64,000 nt of DNA from Streptomyces sp. NRRL F-5135 (GCF_000719775.1 NZ_JOHR01000007.1:434001-498000); one strand, 5' to 3'; shown: positions 1 to 9,524, numbered from the stretch's first letter. A program made the numbers and translations. The notes: generated from the sequence alone by a model not told the origin.

Positions 1-727
1 CTACTGGTCCGTCCTCGACTCCCCCGTCTCCACCGAACGCATCGCCCGCCTCGGCTACGACTACGTCGCCCTCGACGCCCAGCACGGCCTGATCGAATAC
101 TCCGGCCTGCTCGCCTCCCTCACCGCCATCGACACCAAGGGCAGCACCGCCGTCGGCCTCGTCCGCGCCGAGGCCAACGACCCCGCGCCCATCGGCCGCG
201 CCCTCGACGCGGGCGCGGCGGGCGTCATCGTGCCCCTCATCGACACCGCCCAGGACGCCGCCGACGCCGTGGCCGCCGTCCGTTACCCGCCGCACGGGGT
301 GCGTTCGTACGGCCCCATGCGCGCGGCCCTCCGTATCGGCCCCGACCCGGCCGAGGCGCACGCCCAGACCGTCGTCCTCGCCATGATCGAGACCGCCCAG
401 GGGCTGGCCAACGTCACCGACATCTGCGCCACCCCCGGCCTCGACGGCATCTACATCGGCCCCTCCGACCTGCGCATCGCACTCGGTGGCGCGAGTTCCA
501 CCGACCCCGCCCTCGACGAGCCCTTCGAGCGCGCCCTCGACACCATCCGTCGCGCCGCCGAGCAGGCGGGCATCGCCGCGGGCATCCACACCGCCGACGG
601 TGCCACCGCCGCCCGTCGCCTCGCCCAGGGGTTCACGTTCGCCACCGTCTCCAGCGACCTCACCCACCTCGAACAGATCGCCCGCCACCACCTCACCGAC
701 GCCCGTACCGCCGGCGGCCAGGGATGA
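1..727 (+). CDS. HpcH/HpaI-family aldolase (5' truncated)
   Basis: The 5' end lies outside the window; the frame is open from base 2. This family performs metal-dependent retro-aldol cleavage of 2-keto-3-deoxy or 4-hydroxy-2-oxo acids to pyruvate (or an analogue) plus an aldehyde. Visible family marks are the DAQHG block (general-base His region), the metal-binding Glu in AMIETAQG and the Asp in YIGPSDL near the C-terminus. The stop codon overlaps the start of the following dehydrogenase by 4 bp (ATGA), so the two are translationally coupled and probably act on one keto/hydroxy-acid pathway. The true substrate cannot be read from the sequence. Confidence 0.9.
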   Translation, partial: YWSVLDSPVSTERIARLGYDYVALDAQHGLIEYSGLLASLTAIDTKGSTAVGLVRAEANDPAPIGRALDAGAAGVIVPLIDTAQDAADAVAAVRYPPHGVRSYGPMRAALRIGPDPAEAHAQTVVLAMIETAQGLANVTDICATPGLDGIYIGPSDLRIALGGASSTDPALDEPFERALDTIRRAAEQAGIAAGIHTADGATAARRLAQGFTFATVSSDLTHLEQIARHHLTDARTAGGQG

Positions 728-1713
728 CCGGGGCAGCCGGCGGGGGCGGGCTCGGGGCCTCGGCCACCACCACACTCGTCACCACGCCCACCTTCGCCCG
801 CTTCTCGCCCGACCCCTGGGAACTCCTCGACCGAGCGGGCGCCGGACCGCTGCGCCCCGTCGAAGGCGCCGCGCTGCCGGCCGATGAACTGCTGGCGCGG
901 GTCCCCGACGCCGACGCCCTGATCGTCGGCATGGACGCGATCACGGCCGAGGTCATCGACGCGGGACCCCGGCTCAAGGTCATCGCCAAACACGGGGTGG
1001 GCGTGGACACCATCGACCTCGACGCGGCGCGCGCCCGCGGCGTCCAGGTCGTCTGCGCGCCGGGCAGCAACTCCCGGGCCGTCGCCGAGTTCACGTTCGG
1101 TCTGATCCTGGACGCCTCGCGCCGCATCACCGCCTCGCACACCCGGGTGGCGGCCGGCGACTGGCCCAAGCTGTTCGGCCCGGAACTCGCCGGGAAGACC
1201 CTGGCCGTCGTCGGCTTCGGCCGGATCGGACGGCTGCTCACCGGCTACGCGCTGGCCTTCGGCATGACCGTGCTCGCCCATGACCCGTACGTCGGCGGCG
1301 CGGACATCGAAGCCCTCGGCGCACAGCCCGCCGCGCTCGACGACTGCCTCACCCGGGCGGACGTCGTCAGCCTCCACCTGCCCGCCGACCCGGCCGCCGG
1401 CCCCCTGCTGGACCGCCGTCGGCTCACCGCCATGAAGCCGGGCGCGCTGCTGGTCAACGCGGCACGCGGCGGCCTGATCGACGAGGCGGCACTCGCCGAG
1501 TTGCTCAACGACGGGCACCTGGGCGGGGCGGCGCTGGACGCGTTCGCCCATGAGCCGCTGGGCGACAGCCCGTTGCGTCACGCGCCGAACGTCCTGCTCA
1601 CCTCGCACATGGCCGCGTGCAGCAACGAGGCGAACCGCGCGATGGGCATGCTGGTCGCCGAGGACGTCGTACGCGTCCTGGCGGGCGAACCCCCGCTGCG
1701 GCCGGCTCTCTGA
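724..1713 (+). CDS. D-isomer 2-hydroxyacid dehydrogenase family protein
   Basis: A 329-residue NAD(P)-dependent 2-hydroxyacid dehydrogenase, related to phosphoglycerate and glyoxylate/hydroxypyruvate reductases. The Rossmann fingerprint VVGFGRIGR is followed by the catalytic Arg in NAARGGLIDE, and a His in LLTSHMA fits the active-site His. It lies between an aldolase it overlaps by 4 bp and a downstream Nramp-like transporter, suggesting a small carboxylic-acid utilisation operon in which this enzyme oxidises or reduces the hydroxyacid that feeds, or comes from, the aldolase. Length is normal for the family. Substrate unknown. Confidence 0.92.
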   Translation: MTGAAGGGGLGASATTTLVTTPTFARFSPDPWELLDRAGAGPLRPVEGAALPADELLARVPDADALIVGMDAITAEVIDAGPRLKVIAKHGVGVDTIDLDAARARGVQVVCAPGSNSRAVAEFTFGLILDASRRITASHTRVAAGDWPKLFGPELAGKTLAVVGFGRIGRLLTGYALAFGMTVLAHDPYVGGADIEALGAQPAALDDCLTRADVVSLHLPADPAAGPLLDRRRLTAMKPGALLVNAARGGLIDEAALAELLNDGHLGGAALDAFAHEPLGDSPLRHAPNVLLTSHMAACSNEANRAMGMLVAEDVVRVLAGEPPLRPAL

Positions 1714-1935
1714 CCGGTGCCGGGAGGGGGACCAGGGCGTCCCTCCTCGGCCACCTCGGCCCGGCCGGGCCCTGCCCGGCGCGGCCGTCCGTTCCCGCAC
1801 TGCCGACGCCGGCCCCCCTCGGTCGCACTCCCCGCTTGTCCCCGCTCCCCACACCCGTCCTCCCTCACCTCCCGATCTCCCGATCTCCCCCATCTCCGCG
1901 CCGGCGACGAGGCCGGCCGACGCCAAGGATCCGTC

Positions 1936-3378
1936 ATGCCGAAAACGACGACACGGACGACGACGTCCGCCGCCCCGGGTGCCACGGCAGAGCCGCCCGA
2001 CCCGTACGCGCTGCGCGCCGAGGACGTCCGCGAGGCACCGACGACCTTCGCGGGCCGGCTGCGCCACCTCGGCCCCGGCTTCGTCCTCTCCGCCGCCGTG
2101 GTCGGGTCCGGCGAACTGATCGTCACCACCTCACTCGGCGCCAAGGCGGGCTTCGCCCTGCTCTGGCTGGTGGTGATCAGTACCGGCGTGAAGGTCTGGG
2201 TCCAGATGGAACTGGCCCGCTGGACCATCCTCAACGGCCGTACGGCACTGGACGGCTACCGCGAGATAGGCCCCCGCGTCGGGCCCGTGAGCTGGATCAA
2301 CTGGCTCTGGATCGGGATGGACTTCGCCAAGATGTTCCAGCGCGGCGGAATCATCGGGGGGACGGCGGCCGCCTTCTCCATCCTCTGGCCGATCACCGGC
2401 GAGCCGCTCAGTCACCAGTCGCTCGCGGTGTGGGCCGTCCTCATCACCGCCTTCACCGTCACCCTGCTGAGCACCGGCAGGTACGGCATGGTGGAACGGC
2501 TGTGCGTCGCCTCCGTCGTCGTCTTCACCCTCGCCACCCTGGGGCTGGCGCTCGGCCTGCCGATGACCGAATTCGGGTACGGGTCCGCCGAGTTGCGAGA
2601 GGGCTTCAGCTTCCTCATCCCGGTCGGCACCGCCGGTGTCGCGCTGGCCATGTTCGGCATCACCGGGGTCGGCGCCGACGAGATGACCACGTACACGTAC
2701 TGGTGCCTGGAGAAGGGCTACGCGCGCTGGACCGGCCCCGACGACGGCAGCGAGGACCGGGCGCGCCGGGCCGCGGGCTGGCTGAAGGTGATGCGGCTCG
2801 ACGTCGCCGCGGGCTGGCTGGTCTGCACGGTGTGCACGCTCTCCTTCTACGTGATCGGCGCGGCCGTCCTGCACCCGCAGAACCTGGTGCCCGAGGGCAA
2901 CTCGATGATCACGACGCTGTCGCGCATCTACACGGACACCATGGGGCCGTGGGCGGAGTACGCGTTCCTCGTCGGTGCCATCACCGTGCTCGGTTCGACG
3001 CTCATCGGCTCGGTCGCCAGCGTGCCGCGCCTGTGGACGAACACCCTCGGGCTGCTCGGTGTCATCGACTGGAGCGATGTGCGGGTCCGGCTGCGCACGA
3101 TCAGGATCCTCACCTTCTGTCTGCCCGCCGCCTGGACCGTCCTCTTCCTCTTCGTCCAGTCGCCCGTCCTGATGGTGCAGATCGGCGGCATCGGGGGCGG
3201 CGTGTTCCTGCTGGCCGTCGTGATCGCCGTCTGGCGGCTGCGGTCGACGGGTGTCGATCCGCGTTTCCGGGGCAGCGGGTGGCTCACGGTGGCGCTCGGT
3301 GTCAGCAGCGCGGCGATCGTGTTCCTGGGGGTGTACGGCGTCCTGGATGTGCTCGGGATCAGCCTCACGGGCTCCTGA
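1936..3378 (+). CDS. Nramp-like membrane transporter lacking canonical metal motifs
   Basis: A 480-residue polytopic membrane protein with the Nramp fold pattern. ATG at 1936 was chosen because an AAGGA element sits just upstream; the open frame extends further 5' but only through low-complexity sequence. In TM1, where metal-transporting Nramps carry the DPGN metal-binding turn, this protein reads GSGE (in AAVVGSGELIV). The TM6 region reads GITGVGADEM instead of the usual Met-Pro-His. The canonical Mn/Fe site is therefore not conserved. It follows the aldolase and dehydrogenase, so an organic acid or another ion is as plausible a substrate as a divalent metal. Annotation pipelines would probably call it an Nramp divalent metal transporter. 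Confidence 0.8.
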   Translation: MPKTTTRTTTSAAPGATAEPPDPYALRAEDVREAPTTFAGRLRHLGPGFVLSAAVVGSGELIVTTSLGAKAGFALLWLVVISTGVKVWVQMELARWTILNGRTALDGYREIGPRVGPVSWINWLWIGMDFAKMFQRGGIIGGTAAAFSILWPITGEPLSHQSLAVWAVLITAFTVTLLSTGRYGMVERLCVASVVVFTLATLGLALGLPMTEFGYGSAELREGFSFLIPVGTAGVALAMFGITGVGADEMTTYTYWCLEKGYARWTGPDDGSEDRARRAAGWLKVMRLDVAAGWLVCTVCTLSFYVIGAAVLHPQNLVPEGNSMITTLSRIYTDTMGPWAEYAFLVGAITVLGSTLIGSVASVPRLWTNTLGLLGVIDWSDVRVRLRTIRILTFCLPAAWTVLFLFVQSPVLMVQIGGIGGGVFLLAVVIAVWRLRSTGVDPRFRGSGWLTVALGVSSAAIVFLGVYGVLDVLGISLTGS

Positions 3379-3390
3379 GCTCCCCTCCGT

Positions 3391-3454
3391 CGAGGCGAGT
3401 AGACCGACCGGGCACGCCTGAGTACACATACTCATGAACGGTCTGCTCGCCTCG
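3391..3454. promoter_or_regulatory. Nested inverted repeat (two-tier hairpin)
   Basis: Outer arms 3391-3405 and 3440-3454 (15 bp, one G.U-type mismatch) enclose a second perfect inverted repeat, TGAGTA-CACA-TACTCA, at 3419-3434. The element sits between the Nramp-like gene and the lipoprotein gene and ends 40 bp before the lipoprotein start. It could be the terminator of the upstream operon, an RNA leader structure, or a DNA operator (the inner palindrome). No T-tract follows it. Confidence 0.6.
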
Positions 3455-3493
3455 TAGAGGCTGGTCGCACACGTCAGCCAGAAGGAGCCAACT

Positions 3494-3853
3494 GTGCGTA
3501 CCAGCAGCCGAGTTCACCCCATGTCGTCCGCGACGCCCCGCAGTCGCGCTCGTGGTCGCGGCGGAGTGACGCGCTCCGTGTGGGGCCTCGCACTGGCCGG
3601 CGTGACCGCCGCGGTGCTGACCGGCTGCTCGGTGGAGGAAGCGATCTGCAGCGATGGCGAGTACCCGGTCATGACCGTCGGCGGCACCGGCAGCGCGTGC
3701 GTGGCGAACGACGAGGAGCCGCCGAAGGGGTACGTGCGCTACCCGGAGGGGAAGGTCCCGGAGCACGTCGACGACAAGTGGGACACGTACTGGGACACTC
3801 ACACCGTCGACGAGAACGGCAAGATCATCGACGCCCCGGGCGAAGGGGAGTGA
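3494..3853 (+). CDS. SCO0607-family small lipoprotein
   Basis: A 119-residue exported lipoprotein. It starts at GTG behind a strong AAGGAG ribosome-binding site. A basic N-terminus is followed by a hydrophobic stretch ending in a lipobox-like VLTGC, giving a predicted lipidated Cys near residue 37. The mature part is acidic, carries two further Cys, and contains the conserved EEPPKGYVRYPEGKVPEHV block that I recognise from the Streptomyces SCO0607 lipoprotein family. Function unknown. It stands alone, with the nested hairpin upstream and a good terminator downstream. Confidence 0.85.
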   Translation: MRTSSRVHPMSSATPRSRARGRGGVTRSVWGLALAGVTAAVLTGCSVEEAICSDGEYPVMTVGGTGSACVANDEEPPKGYVRYPEGKVPEHVDDKWDTYWDTHTVDENGKIIDAPGEGE

Positions 3854-3966
3854 GCCGGCTCCGTCGGTGGACGCGAGGCGAACGGCCGGATGCGGCGTGA
3901 CGGCCTGGGCGGCGTAGCGGCCGACGCGGCGTAGCGGTTGCGGAGTCGGCGGAAGACGGAAGACGG

Positions 3967-4003
3967 AAGGCGGCATCCCCGGGCGGACCGGGGGTGCCGC
4001 CTT
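3967..4003 (+). terminator. Intrinsic-type hairpin after lipoprotein gene
   Basis: Arms 3967-3982 and 3988-4003 form a 16-bp GC-rich stem with one wobble and a 5-base loop, about 110 bp after the lipoprotein stop. There is no long T-tract, as is common in Streptomyces. Confidence 0.75.
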
Positions 4004-4115
4004 CCCCGTCGTGCGGGGGCACGCGCGGTCACGCGTCCTCACGGGAAACGCGCCCCGAACACCCCGGCCGGGCCCCGGGCGCACCCTCCCTGCCCGGCGG
4101 CCCACCCGGCGAACT

Positions 4116-4134
4116 ACCTGACGCCTCATCAGGT
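4116..4134. promoter_or_regulatory. Candidate operator, inverted repeat ACCTGA-N7-TCAGGT
   Basis: A perfect 6-bp inverted repeat lies about 190 bp upstream of the MFS gene, in an otherwise non-coding stretch (4004-4324). TetR-type regulators often use sites of this shape, but no regulator gene is adjacent. Confidence 0.4.
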
Positions 4135-4324
4135 ACCGGCTTCGGCGGAGCATCGTGAACATCGAATCGCGTTCGTCGCGCGTTTCCCGGAATATTGCGG
4201 AGGGCTGGAAGCGTTCACGATGCATCCACTTGGCGGCCGAGGCCGTCCGTCGATGCCGAAGCACGCCCACACACGCCACATACGCCCACATTTGCCCTTT
4301 ATTTCCTACCCGGAGGCCGCACGT

Positions 4325-6181
4325 ATGCCAGAGACGACGACCGATCAGCACGCCGGAGGCGCCGCCGGCCAGCCGCTCCCCGAAGTGGCCGAGCCGCGCG
4401 AAAGGCGCACCGGCGCCGTCGTTCCCGTCCTCGCCTTCGCGGGCATCACCGTCGCCGTGATGCAGACCCTGCTCGTCCCCGTCATCAAGGACCTGCCCGC
4501 CCTCCTGGACACGGCGCCCGCCGACGCCACCTGGGTCATGACGGCGACCCTGCTCGCCGGCGCCGTCTCGACCCCGATCATGGGGCGGCTCGGTGATCTC
4601 TTCGGCAAGCGGCGGATGCTGCTCGCCAGCCTCGCCGTCATGGTGATCGGCTCGATCGTCTGCGGATTCACCGACGACCTCGTGATCATGATCGTCGGAC
4701 GGGCGCTCCAGGGCTTCGCCATGGGCGCGATACCCCTCGGCATCGGCATCATGCGCGACGAGCTGCCCCCTGAGCGGCTCGGCTCGGCGATGGCGCTGAT
4801 GAGCTCGTCCATCGGCGTGGGCGGCGGGCTCGCCCTGCCGGCCGCCGCGCTCGTCGCGCAGAACGCCGACTGGCACGCCCTGTTCTTCGGCGCGGCCGGG
4901 CTCGGCGCGCTGTCCATGCTGCTCACCGTCGCGTACGTGCCGGAGTCCTCGGTACGGGCGGAGGGCACCTTCGACTGGCTCGGGGCGATCGGGCTGTCCG
5001 CCGGACTCGTCTGCCTGCTGCTGCCGATCACCAAGGGCAGCGACTGGGGCTGGACCTCGGGCACGACTCTCGGACTGTTCGGGCTGGCGGTGGCCGTCCT
5101 GCTCGCGTGGGGCGTACTGGAGCTGCGCAGCTCCGCCCCGCTGGTCGACCTGCGGACCACGGCCCGCCGCGAGGTGCTGCTCACGAACCTCGCCTCGATC
5201 ATGGTCGGGGTCGCCTTCTACGCGATCTCGCTCGTCCTGCCCCAGCTGCTCCAGCTGCCCGCCTCCGTCGGCGGCCTGGGCCAGTCGATGGTCGTGGCCG
5301 GTCTGTGCGTGGCGCCGCTCGGCCTGACCATGATGTTCACCGCGCCGGTGTACGCCCGGATCTCCGCCCAGCACGGCCCCAAGGTCTCGCTGATGCTGGG
5401 CATGCTGATCATCGGCATCGGGTACGGCGGCGGGCTCGGCATGATGGGCGCGGCCTGGCAGACGATCGTCGTCTCGGTGGTCGTGGGCGCGGGCATCGGC
5501 CTCGCGTACTCCTCCCTCCCCGCCCTGATCATCGGCGCGGTCGACCCCTCGGAGACCGGCGCGGCCAACGGCCTGAACACCCTGATGCGCTCCATCGGCA
5601 CCTCGGTGTCGAGCGCGGTGATCGGCATGGTGCTGGCCCACACCTCGGTCCGTACGGGCGGGGTGACGGTGCCGACGCTGCACGGCTTCCGGATCTCGTT
5701 CCTCATCGCCGCCGGCGCGGTGGCCGCCGGTCTGCTGCTGGCGTTCTTCCTGCCGTCGCGGCGGGCGACGGTGGTGAAGAAGTCCCTGGCGGTACGCCCC
5801 GGCGAGGGCGAGGCCGGCGACGCGGAGCCGGTACGGGAACCGATGCCGACGCTCGTCGCGGGCTCCGGCGGCTTCCGCGGCCGGGTGCTGGACGCGGACG
5901 GTACGCCGGTGGCGCGGGCGAACGTCACGCTGATCGACCGCCGCGGGAAGCAGGCGGGCCTCACCACCGCCGACGCGGACGGCCGCTACGCCCTGCTGCC
6001 GCCGAGCAGCGGCCCCTTCGTGGTGGCGGGTTCGGCGACCGGCCACGCGCCGCAGGCCCGGCCCGCCGTGTACGCGGGCGACGGCGTCCCGGTCGAGGTC
6101 GACCTGGTGCTCGGCCCGCTCGGTTCACCGGCCGCCACGGCGGCGGCCCCGGTGACGGCCTCGGCGGACAGCGTGCCGTAG
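4325..6181 (+). CDS. MFS transporter (DHA2-like) with C-terminal carboxypeptidase-regulatory-like domain
   Basis: A 618-residue multi-drug-type MFS permease. ATG at 4325 is preceded by a GGAGG element. About 14 hydrophobic segments span residues 35-480. The MFS loop motif appears as GRLGDLFGKRR, and the motif-C-like region (helix 5) is Gly-rich. After the last membrane segment a soluble tail (about residues 515-600; FRGRVLDADGTPVARANVTL onward) matches the Ig-like carboxypeptidase regulatory-like beta-sandwich fold (CarboxypepD_reg). Such domains are normally extracellular carbohydrate/protein-binding or spacer modules and are unusual on an MFS exporter. The substrate is unknown; drug or toxic-metabolite efflux is inferred from the DHA2 type. 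Confidence 0.85.
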   Translation: MPETTTDQHAGGAAGQPLPEVAEPRERRTGAVVPVLAFAGITVAVMQTLLVPVIKDLPALLDTAPADATWVMTATLLAGAVSTPIMGRLGDLFGKRRMLLASLAVMVIGSIVCGFTDDLVIMIVGRALQGFAMGAIPLGIGIMRDELPPERLGSAMALMSSSIGVGGGLALPAAALVAQNADWHALFFGAAGLGALSMLLTVAYVPESSVRAEGTFDWLGAIGLSAGLVCLLLPITKGSDWGWTSGTTLGLFGLAVAVLLAWGVLELRSSAPLVDLRTTARREVLLTNLASIMVGVAFYAISLVLPQLLQLPASVGGLGQSMVVAGLCVAPLGLTMMFTAPVYARISAQHGPKVSLMLGMLIIGIGYGGGLGMMGAAWQTIVVSVVVGAGIGLAYSSLPALIIGAVDPSETGAANGLNTLMRSIGTSVSSAVIGMVLAHTSVRTGGVTVPTLHGFRISFLIAAGAVAAGLLLAFFLPSRRATVVKKSLAVRPGEGEAGDAEPVREPMPTLVAGSGGFRGRVLDADGTPVARANVTLIDRRGKQAGLTTADADGRYALLPPSSGPFVVAGSATGHAPQARPAVYAGDGVPVEVDLVLGPLGSPAATAAAPVTASADSVP

Positions 6182-6199
6182 ACGGGCCCCGAGCGTCGT

Positions 6200-6297
6200 G
6201 GCCGGACCTGAGCGCGTGGACGGCCCCGAACCCCACAGACCGGACCTGAGCACGTAGGCCGTGCCCGGGCCGCACAGGCCGGACCGGGCACGGCAGC
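6200..6297. repeat. Imperfect 38-39 bp tandem repeat, about 2.5 copies
   Basis: The block CCGGACCTGAG recurs at 6202 and 6240, and a degenerate copy CCGGACCGGGC at 6279, with related flanking sequence. It fills the first part of the 344-bp gap (6182-6525) after the MFS gene. No gene is visible in this gap. Confidence 0.55.
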
Positions 6298-6453
6298 GGG
6301 GCCGAGGAGCGCGAGAGCCGCCCGTCGCGCCTTCGTGCCCCGGCCGACAGCGCGGCCCGGGGCGTACGGCAGCATGGGCGGCCAACACGTCGGCGGGGGC
6401 ACGCTCTTCCCCGGGGCGGGACCCGGTACCCGGGCCGACGCGCGTACCCGTAA

Positions 6454-7191
<738 letters not shown>

Positions 7192-7204
7192 CCCGTACCC
7201 GGTC

Positions 7205-7210
7205 TACGAT
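7205..7210 (+). promoter_or_regulatory. -10 element of a probable leaderless promoter (amidase)
   Basis: TACGAT ends six bases before the GTG start at 7217, and no Shine-Dalgarno sequence is present. This is the geometry of Streptomyces leaderless transcripts. No good -35 hexamer is visible. Confidence 0.5.
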
Positions 7211-7216
7211 CGCCGC

Positions 7217-8275
7217 GTGTCGTACGACGAGAGCCCCCCGCAGCCCGTCCGCCGCCGGCCCGGCCGGTCCACCCTCACCCTCGCGGCCGCCGCCCTGGTG
7301 CCGACCGCGCTGGCCGGGTGGTTCGTCTGGCACGGCGTGAGCGGATCCGACGACGATCCCCGCACAACAGCGGCCGGATCCGTTTCCGCCTCTTCATCCG
7401 CGCCGTCCACAACCGGCGCACAAGATTCACAAGGCGCACGGGACAGCCAGAACAACGGCAGTACCGGCGATAGCGGGGATTCGGGGGTTACCGGCGACGC
7501 CGGTAACCCCGGGAACTCCGGGAACCCGGCGCACGCGGGGAAGCCCGGCGACCCCGGAAACGCGGGCGGCGGGCAGGACGGGAAAGAAGCTCCCCCGACC
7601 GGTCCGCTCGCCGGAAAAGTCGTCGTCATCGATCCCGGGCACAATCCCGGCAACCGCGATCACACCGAAGAGATCAACAGGCCGGTGGACATCGGAACGA
7701 ACAGCAAAGAATGCGACACCACCGGTACCTCCACCAATGCCGGTTATCCGGAAGCCACTTTCACCCTCGACGTGTCCCGCCGGCTGCGCACCCTTCTCCG
7801 GGAACAGGGCGCGACCGTCACCTTCACCCATGACGCCGACCGCCCGTACGGCCCTTGTGTGGACGAGCGGGCCCGGATCGGCAACAAGGCGAAGGCCGAC
7901 GCCGTCGTCTCCGTCCACGCGGACGGCTCGGCGCCCGGCAACCGAGGCTTCCACGTCATCCTTCCGGCGCTGGTCAAGGGCGGTGGGGCGGACACCGCAC
8001 CCATCGTCGGACCGTCCCGTGATCTGGGCGAACACATCGTCGGGAAGTTCGCCCGGGCGACGGGCAGCGCCCCCGCCAACTACCTCGGCGAGGGGACGGG
8101 TCTGGACGTACGGGACGATCTCGGCGGCCTCAACCTGTCCACCGTTCCCAAAGTCTTCGTCGAGTGCGGGAACATGCGCGATGCCAAGGACGCGGCGTCA
8201 CTGACCGACGCGGAATGGCGGCAGAAAGCGGCCCAGGGTCTCGCGGACGGCATCGGCGGCTTCCTGAAGAAGTGA
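7217..8275 (+). CDS. N-acetylmuramoyl-L-alanine amidase (Amidase_3)
   Basis: A 352-residue zinc peptidoglycan amidase that cleaves the bond between MurNAc and L-Ala. An N-terminal membrane segment (about residues 16-38) exports or anchors it. A Ser/Gly/Asn-rich linker (about 40-130) follows, then the catalytic domain. The zinc ligands are visible as His142 (DPGHN), Glu179 (YPEATF) and His234 (SVHADG); the catalytic Glu316 lies in VFVECGN. All active-site residues are present, so it should be active. The gene is monocistronic by appearance, with a leaderless-type promoter. The likely role is cell-wall remodelling during growth or sporulation. Confidence 0.95.
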   Translation: MSYDESPPQPVRRRPGRSTLTLAAAALVPTALAGWFVWHGVSGSDDDPRTTAAGSVSASSSAPSTTGAQDSQGARDSQNNGSTGDSGDSGVTGDAGNPGNSGNPAHAGKPGDPGNAGGGQDGKEAPPTGPLAGKVVVIDPGHNPGNRDHTEEINRPVDIGTNSKECDTTGTSTNAGYPEATFTLDVSRRLRTLLREQGATVTFTHDADRPYGPCVDERARIGNKAKADAVVSVHADGSAPGNRGFHVILPALVKGGGADTAPIVGPSRDLGEHIVGKFARATGSAPANYLGEGTGLDVRDDLGGLNLSTVPKVFVECGNMRDAKDAASLTDAEWRQKAAQGLADGIGGFLKK

Positions 8276-8681
8276 ATCCGGAGAAACGGATCCGGAGAAA
8301 TGAAACGGTGAACCCGCGCGGGACCGGCGCCTCGCGCCCTCCCGCGCGATTCACGCGGGCCCCCGCGCCCGGTCGTCCCGTATCGCCTCGTAGCGGCCTT
8401 CTCCATAGTCGGTCTTCGTCACGGCCTTGGTGACAACACCCGTAACGCGCCCCGGAACAGCCCGCGCGACGAGCGTCGCGACACCGATTCGCAAGGGGCT
8501 TCGTACGCGCTTCGTAACGGGTGGATAGCGGCCCGGATACCCGGCAGACGTCCCGTACGGGCAGACGATAGATTCATCCGTACGATAGGGAGCCGCCCCC
8601 GAGCTTCGCACCGTGCACCGCCGCGCCATACCGGCGGCCGCGACGACCGCCCCGACGAGACGACTGACGAAGGACTTTCAC
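8276..8681. other. Intergenic region, 406 bp
   Basis: No convincing gene on either strand. It begins with an 11-bp direct repeat (ATCCGGAGAAA at 8276 and 8290). The 3' part contains TACGAT at 8581-8586, a possible -10 element for the downstream membrane protein, without a clear -35. Confidence 0.4.
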
Positions 8682-9476
8682 GTGAACATCCGCTCCCTCA
8701 CGAGAGGTGACGGCGTGGTGATCGGAGCAGCGGTGCTGCTGTTCATCGCCTCGTTCCTCAAGTTTTACGACTCGGCCTACAGTTCCTCGAAGGCGTGGGA
8801 CATCCTGGGCGTCGTGATGAGCATCCACCTGGCCGGAGTCATCGCCGCGGCGCTGATCGTCACCGCCCGCGCCCTGCCCCAGCCTCGGAAGCTCGCGGGG
8901 CTGGACATCGCGCAATTCGGCGTCGCGCTGGCGATCTTCGCCGCCTGGACCTCGTTGTGGTACCTCATCGGTGACGGCACCGCGGGCGCCGGCCAGATCC
9001 TCGGCTTCATCGGCGCCGTGGCCCTCGCGGGCGCCGCCGTGGCCACCCCGCTCGTGCCGCAGCTCCAGCCCGCCCTCGTCGGCGCGCCGAAGCCGCAGAC
9101 GCCGCAGCCGTACGGCGGCCAGCCCGGCGCCCCCGGCCAGGGGTACGGCTACCCGGGCGGCCCGCAGCCGTACGGTACGCAGGGCCAGCCCCAGCAGTAC
9201 GGTGCGCAGGGCTCCCTGGGCGGCCAGCAGCCCGCCGCGCAGGGGCAACCGGCGGCGGACGGGAACGCGCCCGCGGGCGACTTCTCCCCGTTCTGGTTCG
9301 CCGTACCGGTGGCGCGCCCGCTGTTCGGCGAGGACGGCGCGCCGTCGCCGATCGCCGAACTGGCGCCGGGCACCTGGTACCTGGCGGTCGAGCAGCGCGG
9401 CGCGGGTCTGGTGGCCCAGACGCAGGACGGCCGCCGGGGCGTGCTCCAGGACACCTCCGGCATCCAGCGCGGCTGA
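8682..9476 (+). CDS. DUF5336-type membrane protein with Gly/Pro/Tyr/Gln-rich tail
   Basis: A 264-residue protein. GTG at 8682 was chosen for the GAAGGA ribosome-binding site 8 bases upstream. Four hydrophobic segments occupy residues about 10-130, resembling the actinobacterial DUF5336 family (mycobacterial 34-kDa antigen-like). A low-complexity cytoplasmic or periplasmic tail follows, made of PQPYG/GQP-type repeats (about 135-205), and then a short folded region, FWFAVPVARPLFGEDG to the end, containing WYLAVEQRG. That C-terminal piece looks like a small beta domain found on other Streptomyces proteins. Function unknown. Confidence 0.75.
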   Translation: MNIRSLTRGDGVVIGAAVLLFIASFLKFYDSAYSSSKAWDILGVVMSIHLAGVIAAALIVTARALPQPRKLAGLDIAQFGVALAIFAAWTSLWYLIGDGTAGAGQILGFIGAVALAGAAVATPLVPQLQPALVGAPKPQTPQPYGGQPGAPGQGYGYPGGPQPYGTQGQPQQYGAQGSLGGQQPAAQGQPAADGNAPAGDFSPFWFAVPVARPLFGEDGAPSPIAELAPGTWYLAVEQRGAGLVAQTQDGRRGVLQDTSGIQRG

Positions 9477-9524
9477 CGCCCGCCGCCGGGCCGCCGCCGT
9501 CCGACGAGACGGCGACCGGCACGA

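Noticed and set aside
3365..6046. Long open frame on the minus strand across the lipoprotein and MFS genes
   Set aside because: It is antisense to well-supported genes, rich in Arg/Gly/His and without any domain; typical shadow frame of GC-rich DNA. The same holds for the minus-strand frames at 451-2067 and 23446-24999.
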